This document shows positions 39,879-51,770 of a DNA stretch of 64,000 bases, piece by piece. The position numbers were made by a program, and so were the translations under genes. The notes under the pieces were generated by a model. That model made no database searches. It had not been told where the DNA came from and worked only from the letters and a program-made list of their open reading frames with translations. Position 1 is the stretch's first letter; every line of letters begins with the position of its first letter. Origin of the DNA: Anopheles merus. Taxonomy: Eukaryota > Arthropoda > Insecta > Diptera > Culicidae. The stretch covers positions 61,548,906 to 61,612,905 of the forward strand of contig NC_054082.1 in assembly GCF_017562075.2 (NCBI RefSeq), read 5' to 3'.

Positions 39879-40060
39879 GATTTTGGATAGGCTGTGCGCT
39901 CGCGAGCTAGGCTGTTTTTTTATGCATGGATTTTGGATAGGCAGTGCGCTCGCGAGCTACCCTGATCTTCTCGCTACGTATTTTGGATAAGCAGTGCGCT
40001 TGCAAGCCAGGCTGTTTTTCTCTGTGTGTTTTGCACATACGATGCGCTCGCGCTCTATGA
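39879..40060. repeat. H1 palindrome array, right arm
   Basis: The same 50-bp unit continues right of G3: CTCGCGAG at 39899 and 39949, a decayed CTTGCAAG at 39999 and a CTCGCGCT near 40046. The G3 insertion split the array at CATG. Confidence 0.88.
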
Positions 40061-40275
40061 AGTTTTATACGTGTGTTGTGAATAGGCAGTGTGGGTCGAC
40101 GACAGTTGCTTGTGATGTTTTTTTTTATGTTAATTTGAGTTTTAGTTTTACTTAACTACAATAAGAATACCATCATCGGGCGAATCATATTTTTCTGGAA
40201 TGAAGAGCGGCGAGCGGCCGCTCACTAATGGGAGCGAGCGAACCTTATGATTCCCGCTCTTCTTGCCCATGTCTA

Positions 40276-43200
40276 TTGTAGCGCCTGTGGTCTGAGTTAA
40301 GCCAACTCAGGACGTTCTTAGAGTCGGTCCAGAAGATGGTTCGTCCGATCGACAGTCGATGATTTTGCGATATGGTTTTCGCTAGCCTTGCACCGATGAC
40401 CGCGGCCTGCAGCTCCAGTCTGGGGATGGATAAAAATTTAAGCGGCGCCACGCGCGTTTTCGATCCTACCAGAGCGCATTCGATATGCATATCCCTTCCT
40501 TCCTTGAAACGGAAGTAAGCAACTGCAGCCATACCCTTCTCACTCGCATCACAAAAGACGTTGGCATCTGTGGAGGATATACATCGATAGCATCGGGGTA
40601 TAGTCACCTGTTCGACATCGGGAAGCACGTGTAACCACTCCGTCCATTTCCCTGCCGTCTGGTCGCTCAACTCTTGGTCCCAACCGGTGCCTCCGCGCCA
40701 AACTTCCTGCAGCAAAGTCTTTAAATACATTAGAAAATGTCCGAGTAGTCCGAGAGGGTCGTAAACGCTCATAAGTGTCCGTAGTATTTCACGTTTCGTT
40801 CCTGGCTTTCTCCCAGATAAAAGCTCTTGATCATGCCTCGTGGATAAGCGGAATGTGAACGTGTCCGATGATGTGCTCCACCACATTCCCAACACCTTTT
40901 CGGCGGATAGACCATAGTTCGCACTAATATCTTTCCCCTTTGTATCCTCTTGCAGGTGTTGCATGACGGCCCGAGAGTTCGAAACCCAGTTTCTGATTTC
41001 GAAACCACCGCACGCGTGGATGTAACGGACCGCGTCGGCCAGATCTTTAGCTTCCTCTTCCGTCTCGACGCTGGCTAGCATATCATCGACGTAGTGTTCA
41101 TGCACTTTGCACTCGACTGCCCTGGGGTATTCTGTTGCAAATCGTCCTGCGTTCACGTTTTTTACGTATTGTGCGCTGCTGGGTGAACACGCTGCTCCGA
41201 ACGTCATCACGGTCACGACGTAAATTGCCGGTCCGGCATCGGGGTCGTCGCCGTCCCACAGGATCATTTGGCTTCGTTGATCCGTTTCCTTGATGGCCAC
41301 CTGGTGGAACATTTCGCGTATGTCGCCGACAATCGCCACACGGTTCTCTCTGAACTTCATCAGCACTGACACGAGTCCAGCAAGCATGTCGGGTCCAGGA
41401 AGAAGTCTGGAATTCAAACTTACTCCGTTCACCTTGGCCGCTGCGTCGAAAACCATACGGATTTTCCCGGGTTTGTTCGGATTGGTTACCGGAAAGATTG
41501 GAAGGTACCAATCGTTCTTCTGCCGTACAATCGAGGTGGTGTCTGCAAGCTTCCTGATATAACCTTTAGCTAAGTATTCTTGCATCTTCTCCTGGATAGC
41601 TTTGGATAGAACAGGATCTTTACTCATTTTTTGTTTTAGGCATACGTACCGTTTTGTGGCCGCAGCCTTGTTACAAGGTAGATCTGGATCGTCACGGCGC
41701 CATATGAGTCCCGTTTCGTAGCGTCCGTCTATTAGCTTTGTTTCTCGTTCCAATATGGCCAAAGCGCGCTCGTTGTCTTTAGATTGCAGGCTGTTGGTTG
41801 ATGTGCTGATGCCGATCGATTCGAGTTTAAAATACTCCTTCACCGCAGCTGTGAGTCGATCATCAGGCGAGTCATCGCAGGAACATACGTGAAGAAGGCT
41901 ACGTTGTAACTCGGGAGTGAATCTTACGTTGGTGCAAGGGCCATAAACGACCCAACCCAAGCGTGTCTTCGAGGCGACCGGCTCGTCGCATTTACCCTCT
42001 ACGCTCTTCAGTGGCTGGCTCAATCTGCAATTGTCCACGCCAATTAAAACTCGTGGCATGGCCTCTTCATAAGAGTCCACCGGTAGACCTCTCAGGCGAG
42101 CGTAGTTTACAGCCAGACGAGTCATGTGCATCGTTTGTTTTGGAAGCGCTAGCTCTTTCACGGTGTGCACTTCCGACATTTCGTGCACGGTAGATGTCTC
42201 GTGGGGAGCGGATACGCATGCCGACAGCTTTACTGACTCGTTCTCTTCTCTTCTTATGTCTCCAGTCCATTGCAGGCACACAGGGGGTGGGGTTCCGGAT
42301 AAACCCAGCTCTGCTAATAACCCATGGTCCATGAAAGTTGATGTAGAGCCGTCGTCGAGGAACGCGTACGTGTCTACGCGCCCAGCAGGTCCGTGGAGAG
42401 ATATGGGCACGTACTTCAGCAAAGCACCATCGTTTGCTCCTGTATGTGCGAAAACGTTTCCCGTCCCGGTCCCCGAATTGTTACCTGAGGAATCCCGCGA
42501 TATTGTGCTAGCTGGAAGTTCATCATTTGCGTGGAGTAGCTCGTGGTGTTGTACGCTACAGCCGTTAACGCCACACGGTGCTGCTCTGCATCTGCCTCCA
42601 TGATAACCAAGACACTTCCTGCACATTCTTCGTTCATTTACGAAGGCTCTTCTTGCAGCCACAGTGGTGTTGAGGAATTTCGCGCACTGGTCTAAGGATC
42701 CGCAGCTCTTACCACATACTGCACAAGCTGTCGTCGGCACTCGTATTTGACTCATCGTGTCCAAAACACCATCACTTTCCTCTTGTAGAACCGTCGCGTT
42801 GCAGTAGGTAGGGTGAACCCGGCCTGTACCGTACGGTCGCTGTTGGTCGGGTCTCGCTGGCTGGAACCGCTGGGGGTGACTACGACGGGGCAGAAGCTGC
42901 TGCTGGTACCAATGTTGGTTTAGTGCTGTTTCCGGCTGTCGCCGCGCTACGTTTTGCACTTCCGGGGATGGCGTCATATCGATGACATCACATAGATCAC
43001 TGGCTAACTCACTAATCCAAGTTCCGAATTCAATCATCGTCACCTCCTGCATCGTTTTTCTTGTTCGTGCCCAGTCGATACATAAGACGGGGGGCAGCTT
43101 CCTTACCATCTCCTTCAGCAAGGTCACGTCATACATATAGGCCAATAACCCGGACGCATTTACCGCCCCAACCAAACGCTTCACCGCGAAACCGAACTGC

Positions 43201-44645
43201 ACTACAGTGGAGAGGTCCTCGATCTTGGGAGCCGCCATTCCTCTGATCTTGCGGATCATGGATTCTACGATCAAATCAGGCCTACCGTAAAGTGAACGTA
43301 GCGTCTCAATCGCCTCATTCAACCCGTCTGGGAAGGACAACAGATGCCCTACTGCGTCGAGTGCAGGACCTTTTAGTGCGTGTAGCAGACGAGTAACATT
43401 TTCATCGTCCGTGTAACCACAAGAGGCTGTTGTGCGGTCATAGGCCGTTATAAAGACTAGCCAGTCATCCACAACTCCGGAGAATATTGGTAAGTCCTTC
43501 GGTACCGGCTGGCGGGCCGCTATCTGACTTTGGCTCAGAGTAGTGCTGTGTATTAGTGGCCGAGTGTTGTACTGTGTACCGTGCATTGTGTGGCCGTAGC
43601 CCTCGTGTGAAACGTGTGTTTTGCGCTGTGCCCCGTGTGTCGTACGAACGTAACCCGTGTGTGGAGTGTGTGCATGGCGCGCCGTATGCTCGTAGTGCAG
43701 TGCGTTTTCTGGATGGGTTGCATATCCTTCCTGTTTCCGGAGTCTAGACTGCACCGCGTAGTCCGGTTGTGCCGCGTAATCCAATTGTGTCACTCGTCCG
43801 TACGGTGCAACGTACTTCGATTGTGTCGCGTATCCTTGTTGCTGTACGGGTGCCTCATACGTCGCATGGCCATGTTGTGTTGCGGAGTGCTTTAGTGTGC
43901 GTGTGTTACACTCGTAGAGGTCATGGCCCTTCGCGAATTGGCCCACCACAGGGCTACATTTTTGGCGGACAGTCAGCTGCATGGAATTTTCCATACCGCG
44001 GATCCACTCTTCAAACTCGGCCTCCCGCCGGACGGCGGGTACACTGTTTCCCAGAGGCTGTTCGACGGGCCTTTCGCCACCTAGGTCGTCTTCAATGTCG
44101 AGCAATCGCATCTCGTGTTCGAGAATAAGGCGCCTCCTACGCCGTTCTTCACATGACGTCGTGGCACGCCCGACGCGTTCGATATCACCTTCTGATGCGG
44201 CGCGCACGACGCGTCGTCTGTCCCCTACTATCGCAGCGTCTTCGACGCGTTTCATGTCCCCTTCCGACGCTGACCACGTCTCTTCATTATCTCGTATCGT
44301 GCTCTCCGTGCCGTACCCTTTCAACTCACCCGCCTTACTCCGCACCAGTGTATGAGGGGTCTTACTTCCTGCTTCGAGAATGCGCCTCTGGGTGTTCTCT
44401 TCCGACGGGAGGAGCTCGTGCCGATGCATTTTTGCCGCCTTACTTTCAACGCACTCATAGGAGGTAGTGGCTCCTGCGTTGGTTACTTCCAACGGGAATG
44501 CAGCCGCGCGCAATGGTCTCGGGGTGGACGCTCCGCTGAGGCCGCTGGGAACGTTCTCGCGCTCCATCTGCTGATACGCCCCTGGGGTAGCTGGTTCCCC
44601 CCTCGGCATACGACGCGCTGACTGCTGCTCCATTGCACTCTTCAC
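40276..44645 (-). CDS. gag-pol: B2 gag-pol 5' part (gag, protease, RT, partial RNase H)
   Basis: One unbroken - strand ORF, about 1456 residues before the H1 insertion (it continues meaninglessly into H1 to 40245). Order: long Tyr/Gln/His-rich N-terminus (to about residue 380); BEL gag domain (about 385-560, starting DLPIFSGVVDDW); zinc knuckles (about 638-705, CAVCGKSC to CSVQHHELLH); retropepsin with TYAFLDDGST (about 757-766); RT with GKIRMVFDAAAK, VAIVGDIREMFHQV and catalytic HYVDDMLA (about 1182); start of RNase H with PRLELQAAVIGARLA and FWTDSKNVLSWL. BEL/Pao elements encode gag-pol as one polyprotein. It makes cytoplasmic particles that reverse-transcribe the RNA, which integrase then inserts in the nucleus. 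The integrase half lies at 6026-7779. Confidence 0.92.
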
Positions 44646-44763
44646 TTAACCGGGCACGGACACTTTTTAATCGAACGCGCGATTTACTTTTTTTCGATCC
44701 GCGAAACGAAATACGATACGTTTAATCGTTAGACAACTTAAGTCAGACCAACATTTTTTGGAA

Positions 44764-44990
44764 TGTAAGAAAATGAAACCAACGCGGAATAATTTCTTGC
44801 CGAAACGATTTATTTTAGTTTGTCAAAAAATTTGTCTAGATTCCGCGAGTGGTTTGAAAAGGGCGCAAATCTTGTCCTGCGCTCTTTTTATAGCTTTTCC
44901 CTCGTCACTTCGTGTCCTAATCGGATTGCGCTTCGTGTCCGTTAACCCTCCTGGTTTAATATAGGTCGTTCAGTTCGCTATGTGACAACA
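44764..44990 (-). repeat. B2 5' LTR
   Basis: A 227-bp LTR. On the - strand it reads TGTTGTCACATAG to TTTTCTTACA and pairs with 5606-5830. Confidence 0.9.
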
Positions 44991-44995
44991 ATGCG

Positions 44996-46717
44996 TATTG
45001 ATTGTAAGAATATGTCGGTAATCTTCGTCTATCTGAACTTGAAGGAACGCATCAGATAAATCTATCTTGCTAAATATGTGGCATCCTGGTAGCTTTGCGA
45101 ATATGTCATCGGGCAATGGAAGCGGGTATTCATGAGCACATAAAGATGAATTCCACTCTTTTGAATAATCCCCACACATTGTAATTTGCCCATTTGCTTT
45201 CCTTACTACTACTATGAGAGCTGCCCATGCAGAAAAAAATGTAGGTGATATAACCAGTGCTGCAAAATGTCATTGTCAATGTCATAAAAAAATCTGACTG
45301 AAACAAAATCCATATCAGCGTCACGAGCTCTACTGTAATGATCAGAGGCGAGCCTCAAACAGTTGGTGCGACCATCGCATGCTTGATGACATTGTGTGCA
45401 ACCAACTCGTGTTCAATCACTTGGTCGCGACATTTTCAGTCGGTGATCATCGCGATGGTCATGGGAGATATGCGGTGCGTGCGAGTGGTTTCAAGAAACA
45501 AAATGAGCATGTTTTCTCGCTCTGTTTGACCCGACAGATCATCAAAACAGATAGAAGGAAGAAAGCATGCTCATTTGGTTGCTAGAGCCCACGCGCAAAG
45601 TATATTCCAAGAATGTCGCGATTATCGCCGACAATAATGTCGTGACCAAGTGAGTGACCAAAAGTTGGGTGCTAAACTAAATGTCACCAAGCATGTGTTT
45701 GATTCTCCAACTGTTTGAGTATAGTCACTGATCATCTCAGTTGTGTACGTGATCTGACTTGAGCTTCGTTTCAGTCATGAGTGTTGATGGCTGAAACAGT
45801 GGCATTTGGTAGCACTGTTCACAGCCAGAAAAAAATCATGATTTTGCTTGCGCCGGCATTAAGCTAAGCTTGTCAGTCAGAGTTTCGCGCTGGACTCAAG
45901 CACTCGGATGTCGTCTTCGGCATGTCATGACTCACTTTTAATGAGTATCAGCAATGACCATCAAGCTACCACGGATATGTTCATTGTTTTCGTTGGTGAA
46001 AATCTCGTGATACTCATGACATTTTGCAGCACTGGTTATAACTCCGAGATTTTCTAATCTATTCAACTCGTCATCTACGGCACTCTCCATGGCATGAGCT
46101 ACAGGACGCTTGGGACGGAAAATAGGTGCAACACCTTCTCTTAATTTCAGCTTTATATTTGCCTTAGTACACAATCCCAAGGTGTTGCGAAAAACTGTCG
46201 GAAATTGCTCTTTAATTTGGTCTATCTTCATTACACTTTCCGCTGGCCTCTCTTGATTTTCCGAAATATAACAGCAAAATCTATCCGATCGATAAATCTT
46301 AAAACGATCGATTAAATCTGTACCAAGCAATCGTAAATTCGCATCAGCCACTCGTATTGTTGCTACTAGACTTTTTTCTTTAATCCCAACTTGTGTTCTA
46401 AATTCTCCGTTTAGCTGCAACCTAGCACCAGATGCTGTTTTGGCTCTTATTGTCACTGGCCTTAAACATGGACTCCCAATTCTTTTCCATAACTGACGAT
46501 CTATAACCGGAATATCCGAAGCTGTATCTAATTGTAACCTCACATCCATACCAAACAGTTTTACAGGCACGAACTTCCGCCGACCACATACGCTCATAGC
46601 ATTTACTCGAACCACACGTAGATCTGCACTATCATTCCTTCGACGGAATCCAAACGGTTTTCTTCGGTGAAAGCAATTTTTCCCTATGTGCCCTTGTTTA
46701 CCACACACGTTGCACAC
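44996..46717 (-). pseudogene. pol: G2 protease and RT N-terminal half, interrupted by M2
   Basis: Begins with the second zinc knuckle, then a retropepsin-like domain whose active-site loop reads LQLDTASDI, so the usual DTG glycine is replaced. Downstream are RLLGTDLI and the RT entry segment with FRPKRPVAH and VDDELNRL. At 46034 the frame runs into M2. The RT palm resumes at 45246 (WAALIVVVRKANGQ, CGDYS, YPLPLPDDIF, SKIDLSDAFLQV) and stops at the B2 insertion. The residues encoded downstream of 46034 in the open frame (to 45938) come from M2 and are not gypsy. Confidence 0.85.
45255..46034. mobile_element. M2: hAT-type non-autonomous element in G2
   Basis: The ends are inverted copies of CAGTGCTGCAAAATGTCAT (19 bp). 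The flanks are an 8-bp duplication with one mismatch, GATATAAC (45247-45254) and GTTATAAC (46035-46042). Removing the 780-bp element restores G2 RT reading from GVI into WAALIVVVRKANG. There is no transposase-like ORF. Confidence 0.88.
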
Positions 46718-46822
46718 AATACGCTATCTAGTACAATCACGTTGTAAATGCTGTCCTCCACATGACCAGCATGATCGGTAAAACTTTAACTGTTGCTTGC
46801 TTCGTTGCCTGTGCTGGAACCC

Positions 46823-47862
46823 CTATTGCTGTTTAACATCTTTTTTTACGGCATAAACATTACCCTCGTGAACTTTTTCTATCATTGAACTGTCCTCTTT
46901 TAAATTGATAATACGCTGACAATCGGCGGTCAAGCTTTCTAGCGTTATATCTGTACGATCTTCGATACGCGATAGCAAACGTGTCCTTATTTCCACATCT
47001 TCTTCATTTTTAATTCCACATACAAACACTAGGCATTTTAATTGTTCCTCACTCATCTTGCCGATTTCAAAATCTACACACACACGGTTTACTCGACACG
47101 CATACGACAAATAATACGAGGCACTTATACCTTCTGCATAATAGAGATTTCCTATTACCAAACAGAGCCGTTAGCTTATTTATCGTTTCTTGGAAACTGA
47201 AATCTCGCGCATACCTCGGCAATATAAAATTAGCGTTACGATTATACTCCGCAGCACCTAACTTTTTGACTAACAAACGCACTTTCGCTTCATCTTCTAA
47301 ACTCGATGCATCTTTTGCGAAAAAATCTTCATATCGTGCATACCAAGCCGCAAAAGTAATTTTAGCTTCCTCGTCATACTGAAATTCTCTTACATGAGAA
47401 CTTAACGAATCCAGCATTTGCTCCGGATTAAGCACTGGAACGGACACAGATTGACGCTCTGGCTCTTTGTATCTGCAATTGTAAAATCATCTGCATTAGA
47501 TCGGGTGACGAAACATGTTGTGGTTGAGAAAAAAGCGTTTGTCCCGTATTATGCGATGGCGATGTCGTCGCATTCTGCCTGGGAGCAGCCCTCAGCGATG
47601 GCGGCACCCCCGCGTTTTGTGCCGGCGCTGCTATAAGCGATGGCGGATTCTGCACTGAAGCCACTTGACCGCGCGCTTGCTGGTCCAATGACTCCAACAC
47701 GAACGCACTGGACAATCCGCTTGCAGGCTGGTGTACGGCTACTGCGCTCTGCTGCCAAAACATCTGCGAAAGCCGTTGTTGCTCCTCTTCCGATGATTCG
47801 CTGCCACTTGGGTTCATTCTCCTGCGCTTGCGTTTAGACGGAATTTTATTCACTTCTTTCAC
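46823..47862 (-). pseudogene. gag: G2 gag, frameshifted
   Basis: Three overlapping - strand frames cover a Ty3/gypsy gag. The N-terminal part (47862-47428) is basic and then Q/A/P-rich. The middle (47447-47067) holds a capsid-like segment (EFQYDEEAKITFAAWYARYE, then KKLGAAEYNR). The C-terminal part (47161-46823) includes CRVNRVCVDFE and a helical EEQLKCLVF segment shared with G1. Frameshifts lie near 47450 and 47155. A zinc-knuckle pair follows: WSCGGQHLQRDC, an in-frame stop near 46723, then CNVCGKQGHIGKNC. Confidence 0.8.
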
Positions 47863-47984
47863 TGATAGTTCTTTTTTTCTCGTTCAATTCACTCGCTGCT
47901 ATATTTGTCTTTATCACCAATTTTATCACGGAATAAATAATGTTCACGTACACATACAATTTTCTTTTAACATCACTTTTTTAT

Positions 47985-47996
47985 CACTCGTCGCCA
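47985..47996 (-). promoter_or_regulatory. G2 primer-binding site
   Basis: On the - strand TGGCGACGAGTG begins one base after the LTR end, the position and TGG start expected for a tRNA primer-binding site. I do not assign the tRNA. Confidence 0.6.
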
Positions 47997-47997
47997 C

Positions 47998-48216
47998 TGT
48001 TACGTTTTCGGGTGGTTCGTAATATCATACACTTAACACACGCGTTTACTTATGCAGCTAACAACATACTTTTTATTCCGCTTACTTCCTAATCGCGTTC
48101 CTACGCTTGACCGTTTATCCGAGTGTGCCTCACGATCTCTGGCCTAACCCGAACACACTCACGTTCCGAGACGCGCAGCTCCTGAGTGCCTAAGGGTGTT
48201 TTCACTCGTCACAACA
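47998..48216 (-). repeat. G2 5' LTR
   Basis: A 219-bp block. Read on the - strand it starts TGTTGTGACG and ends CGTAACA. The left boundary is fixed by the primer-binding site and the right boundary by the switch to G1 gag. The duplication made on insertion should be CTTAC (48217-48221) or its first four bases. Confidence 0.7.
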
Positions 48217-48735
48217 CTTACCATAACAAAGCAACGCTCGGAAAATTGACTTGCATTCACGTGTCGTGTGGATAGAGCGTGTGTTGATGCTGAATATACT
48301 TCGATGACAGAAGATCAGTTTAAGTGCCTTGTTATGGCATGCGGTTTAAAGGATGAGAGTGATCGCGATTTACAGTTGAAGCTTTTATCGCTGATAGAGG
48401 AGAAAAATAGTGCAACTTTAGAGCAACTTGCAAATGAATGCCAACGTTTGGTACGCGTTAAGGCAGATAGTGCGATGATAGCGACTAAAGCTAGTGAAAC
48501 GGGTGCTGGCAATTAAATCCGGAGGTGTGGATTCATATCACCGTAAAGCCAATGAAGGCAAAGTAAAATATAACGATTTTAATCTTCATGGTCAGAAACA
48601 AAGAAATTTCATTAAATGTTGGTTATGCGGAGAAGGGCATCACGCTAATAAATGCACCAACAAGGACCGTAAATGTAATCGCTGCCATAAATTCGGTCAT
48701 ATACAAGGTTTCTGTGCCAGTGCTGGTCGATAGTA
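48217..48735 (+). pseudogene. gag: G1 gag C-terminal part with two zinc knuckles
   Basis: The region codes for the C-terminal part of a Ty3/gypsy nucleocapsid. The segment at 48268-48516 matches the corresponding part of G2 gag (shared pattern CVDxE, then an EDQFKCL-like segment). After a frameshift at about 48500 come two CCHC knuckles, CWLCGEGHHANKC and CNRCHKFGHIQGFC, at about 48619-48720. The N-terminal half of gag is missing here because G2's LTR abuts at 48216. It should lie on the far side of G2, outside the window. Non-functional. Confidence 0.7.
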
Positions 48736-48790
48736 TAAGAATCGAAATCGCAAGCGTGTTAGTACTGTTTGGATTAACAGCCTAAGGTGT

Positions 48791-51516
48791 ATGAACCGCA
48801 ATAGCGTGAATGTTTTGCTAAATGGTCTGTTTGTCCGGATGATGGTGGATACCGGTGCCAATATCAGTATAATTTCGCATAAGGAGTGGATCCGCATAGG
48901 AAGACCTCCATTGAAGCCGACAAAGGTAAAGGCTAAAATGGCATCCGAAGACCCCTTAAAGCTTTTATGCAATTTTATATGTGAAGCCAAGATTGTAAAC
49001 CAGTGCCACCAGTGTGTTATACACGTCGCAGAAGCTGATTTGTTGCTGTTAGGTGCGGATTTGATGGACATTTTGGGCCCTGGGATGTGCCATTGTCATC
49101 AATCTGCCGGCGCATTGCGAATGCAGTAACGGATGCTGAGAAGCTGAAAGAGGCATATCCTGCGTTGTTTGCTGATGGTCTGGGAAAATGGATGAAGACA
49201 CAGGTGCAGCTAATGTTGAAGGAAGGAGCCATTCCAGTTTTTCGCCCAAAAAGGCCAGTGGCGTATTCTATGTTGCAAGCGGTTGATGATGAACTTCAGC
49301 GATTGGAAAGAGAAGGTATCGACACACACGTAGAATATTCCGAATGGGCCGCGCCGATTGTGGTTGTGCGTAAGGCAAATGGAAGTATCCGTATCTGTGG
49401 GGATTATTCCACCGGTTTAAATAATGCATTGATGGCTCACCAATACCCATTGCCTCTTCCTGAGGATATTTTTGCTAGCCTGCAAAGTTGTTGCGTATTT
49501 AGTCAGATCGACTTGTCCGATGCTTTCCTCCAAGTTGAGGTTGATGAGAAGTGTCGTGAATTGCTGTCGGTGAACACGCATCGAGGCCTATATAGGTATA
49601 ACAGGCTACCACCGGGTATCAAAGCTGCACCCGGAGCATTCCAGCAGTTGATGGATACCATGTTGGCTGGACTTGAAGGAGTTGCTGCGTATTTAGACGA
49701 CATTGTGGTTGGAGGCAAAGACAACGAAGGCCATTCAAAGAACCTTCAAGCTGTGCTGGTTAGACTTCAGGATTATGGTTTTACCATTCGGGCTGAGAAA
49801 TGTAGTTTCCATAAGTCCCAAATAAAATATTTAATTCATTTGCTTGATAGAACAGGGTTTCGAACAGACCCAGATAAAATCTTGGCCATCACAAAACTTC
49901 AACCAACAACTGACGTCTCAGGAGTGAGATCTTTCCTGGGAGCGATCAATTATTATAGCAAGTTTGTTCGGAACATGCGAATGTTAAGGCAGCCCCTAGA
50001 TGATTTGCTTAAAGAGGGGAATGTTTTTTGCTGAACCCAGAAGTGTCAGCATGCCTTTCTACAATTTAAAAAGATATTGTCGTCTGATCTTCTACTTATG
50101 CATTATGTTCCGCGATTGGAAATAATTGTTTCAGCAGATGCATCGTCCATCGGAATTGGTGCTACAATATCCCATAGGTTGCCAGACGGGAGTATTAAGG
50201 TAGTACAACATGCATCGCGTGCTCTGACAGCAACTGAACAGAGGTACAGCCAACCAGATCGCGAAGGTTTAGCCGTCGTGTATGCTGTTACTAAATTCCA
50301 TCGCATGCTTTTTGGTAGACATTTCCACCTGCAAACTGATCACCAACCACTTCTACGGATTTTCGGATCGAAAAAAGGAATTCCCATTTACACGGCCAAT
50401 AGATTGCAAAGATTGGCACTAACACTGCTCTTGTATGACTTTGATATAGAGTATGTGGAAACAAATCAATTTGGGAATGCCGATGTTTTGTCGCGTTTGA
50501 TCAACAAGCATGAAAAAACAGAGGAAGATTATGTGATTGCAAGCATTGAGCTAGAAAATGATACAGCAGCTATTTTGCAGAGTGCTACAAATGCTCTACC
50601 TCTGGCTTTTTGCGACATAATGAGAGAAACTCAGAAAGATCCGGTGCTTCGATCGTTATTAAACTTCATTCAGAAGGACAGCCAAAAAAGGAAGTGAAAA
50701 GTCCTGAGATGAAATTTTTTTCGCAAGGTGTGAGGGCCTTTCAACGATCGACAACTGTATAGTTTTTGGCGAACGTGTAATTGTTCCTGCATGTCTACGT
50801 AGTCGGGTGTTGAAACTGATAATGGGCACCCCGGGATCGAAAGAATGAAGGCAATAGCTAGGAATTATGTTTATTGGCCCCTGATTGATTCAGATATAGC
50901 TGAAATGGTCAAATCTTGCAAAGCGTGTGCTTCTGCCGCGAAAACTCAGCCTCATAACGCTCCAATACCCTGGCCTAAGTGCAGCGCTCCATGGCAAAGA
51001 GTCCACATGGACTTTGCTGGACCAATAGATGGCTTGTATTTTCTACTAGTGATCGATGCTTATTCCAAATGGCCTGAGATAATTTCAACGACAAGAATTA
51101 CTGCAAAGGCCACAGTAGAAATGCTTCGTGGACTTTGCTCTCGTTTTGGTATGCCGAACACTATCGTTAGTGATAACGGGCGACAGTACACGAGCTGGGA
51201 ATTTCTGTAATAGTAATGGCATAGAGCACATCTGAAGTCCACCGTACCATCCGCAGTCTAATGGCCAGGCTGAACGTTTTGTGGACACGTTCAAACGAGC
51301 ACTCAGCAAAATCAGAAGAGGCGTTAGATATATTTTTGCTGACTTATAGGAGTACACCTAATAAGCTGTTAGAAACCCAGAAAACTCCGGTGGATGTTAT
51401 GTTCAACAGAAGGATACGCACAACTTTAGAGCTGCTACGACCACCACCGCAACCTTCGCCAAGCACGTATACTTCTGAGAATAAACCCTAAAAGTTCAAC
51501 GCTGGTGATCCAATAA
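48791..51516 (+). pseudogene. pol: G1 pol: protease, RT, RNase H and integrase core, broken
   Basis: Domains in order: aspartic protease with VDTGANIS (about 48850); RT (49087-50034) with the fingers segment AAPIVVVRKANGS, LPPGIKAAPGAFQ and the catalytic YLDD (about 49690); RNase H (50077-50697) with VSADASSIG and QTDHQPLL; integrase (50845-51490) with DFAGP, VSDNGRQY and NGQAERF, which I read as the D,D,E triad. Defects: an in-frame stop at 50032-50034 where family members usually have tryptophan, frameshifts near 49090, 50700 and 51210, and a stop at 51489. Reading ends at a FNAGDPI-like motif where L3 begins. The rest of the integrase C-terminus lies at 62734. Confidence 0.85.
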
Positions 51517-51770
51517 GTGTTGCGTGATTAGTTTTACTCGTAAAAAAGACCCTATCAAGCGAGACTATAATCTTGACTCGTGTATAATCCCACTTAACAT
51601 AGAAACTAAGGACCTCGGTACTATTCTTGACTTATCACTCTACTTCCGTCAACAATACGTCACGTAACAATACGTCGTACGTCATCGACAAAGCATATCG
51701 GCAGCTTGGTTTCATTCATCGTCTGACATCTGATTTTAATGACCCTGTCACTTATGGTGACGACGCGATC
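51517..51770 (+). pseudogene. L3 RT fragment
   Basis: Reads CCVISFTRKKDPI, KDLGTILDLSLYF and, after a frame change near 51665, YVIDKAYRQLGFIHRL then DFNDPVTYG. This is the standard segment between the RT palm and the C-terminal domain of CR1/Jockey LINEs. It breaks at about 51770. Confidence 0.8.

Noticed and set aside
40245..40275. C-terminal residues of the long B2 ORF
   Set aside because: They are encoded by the H1 end, past the TTGTAGCG duplication, and do not belong to BEL pol.
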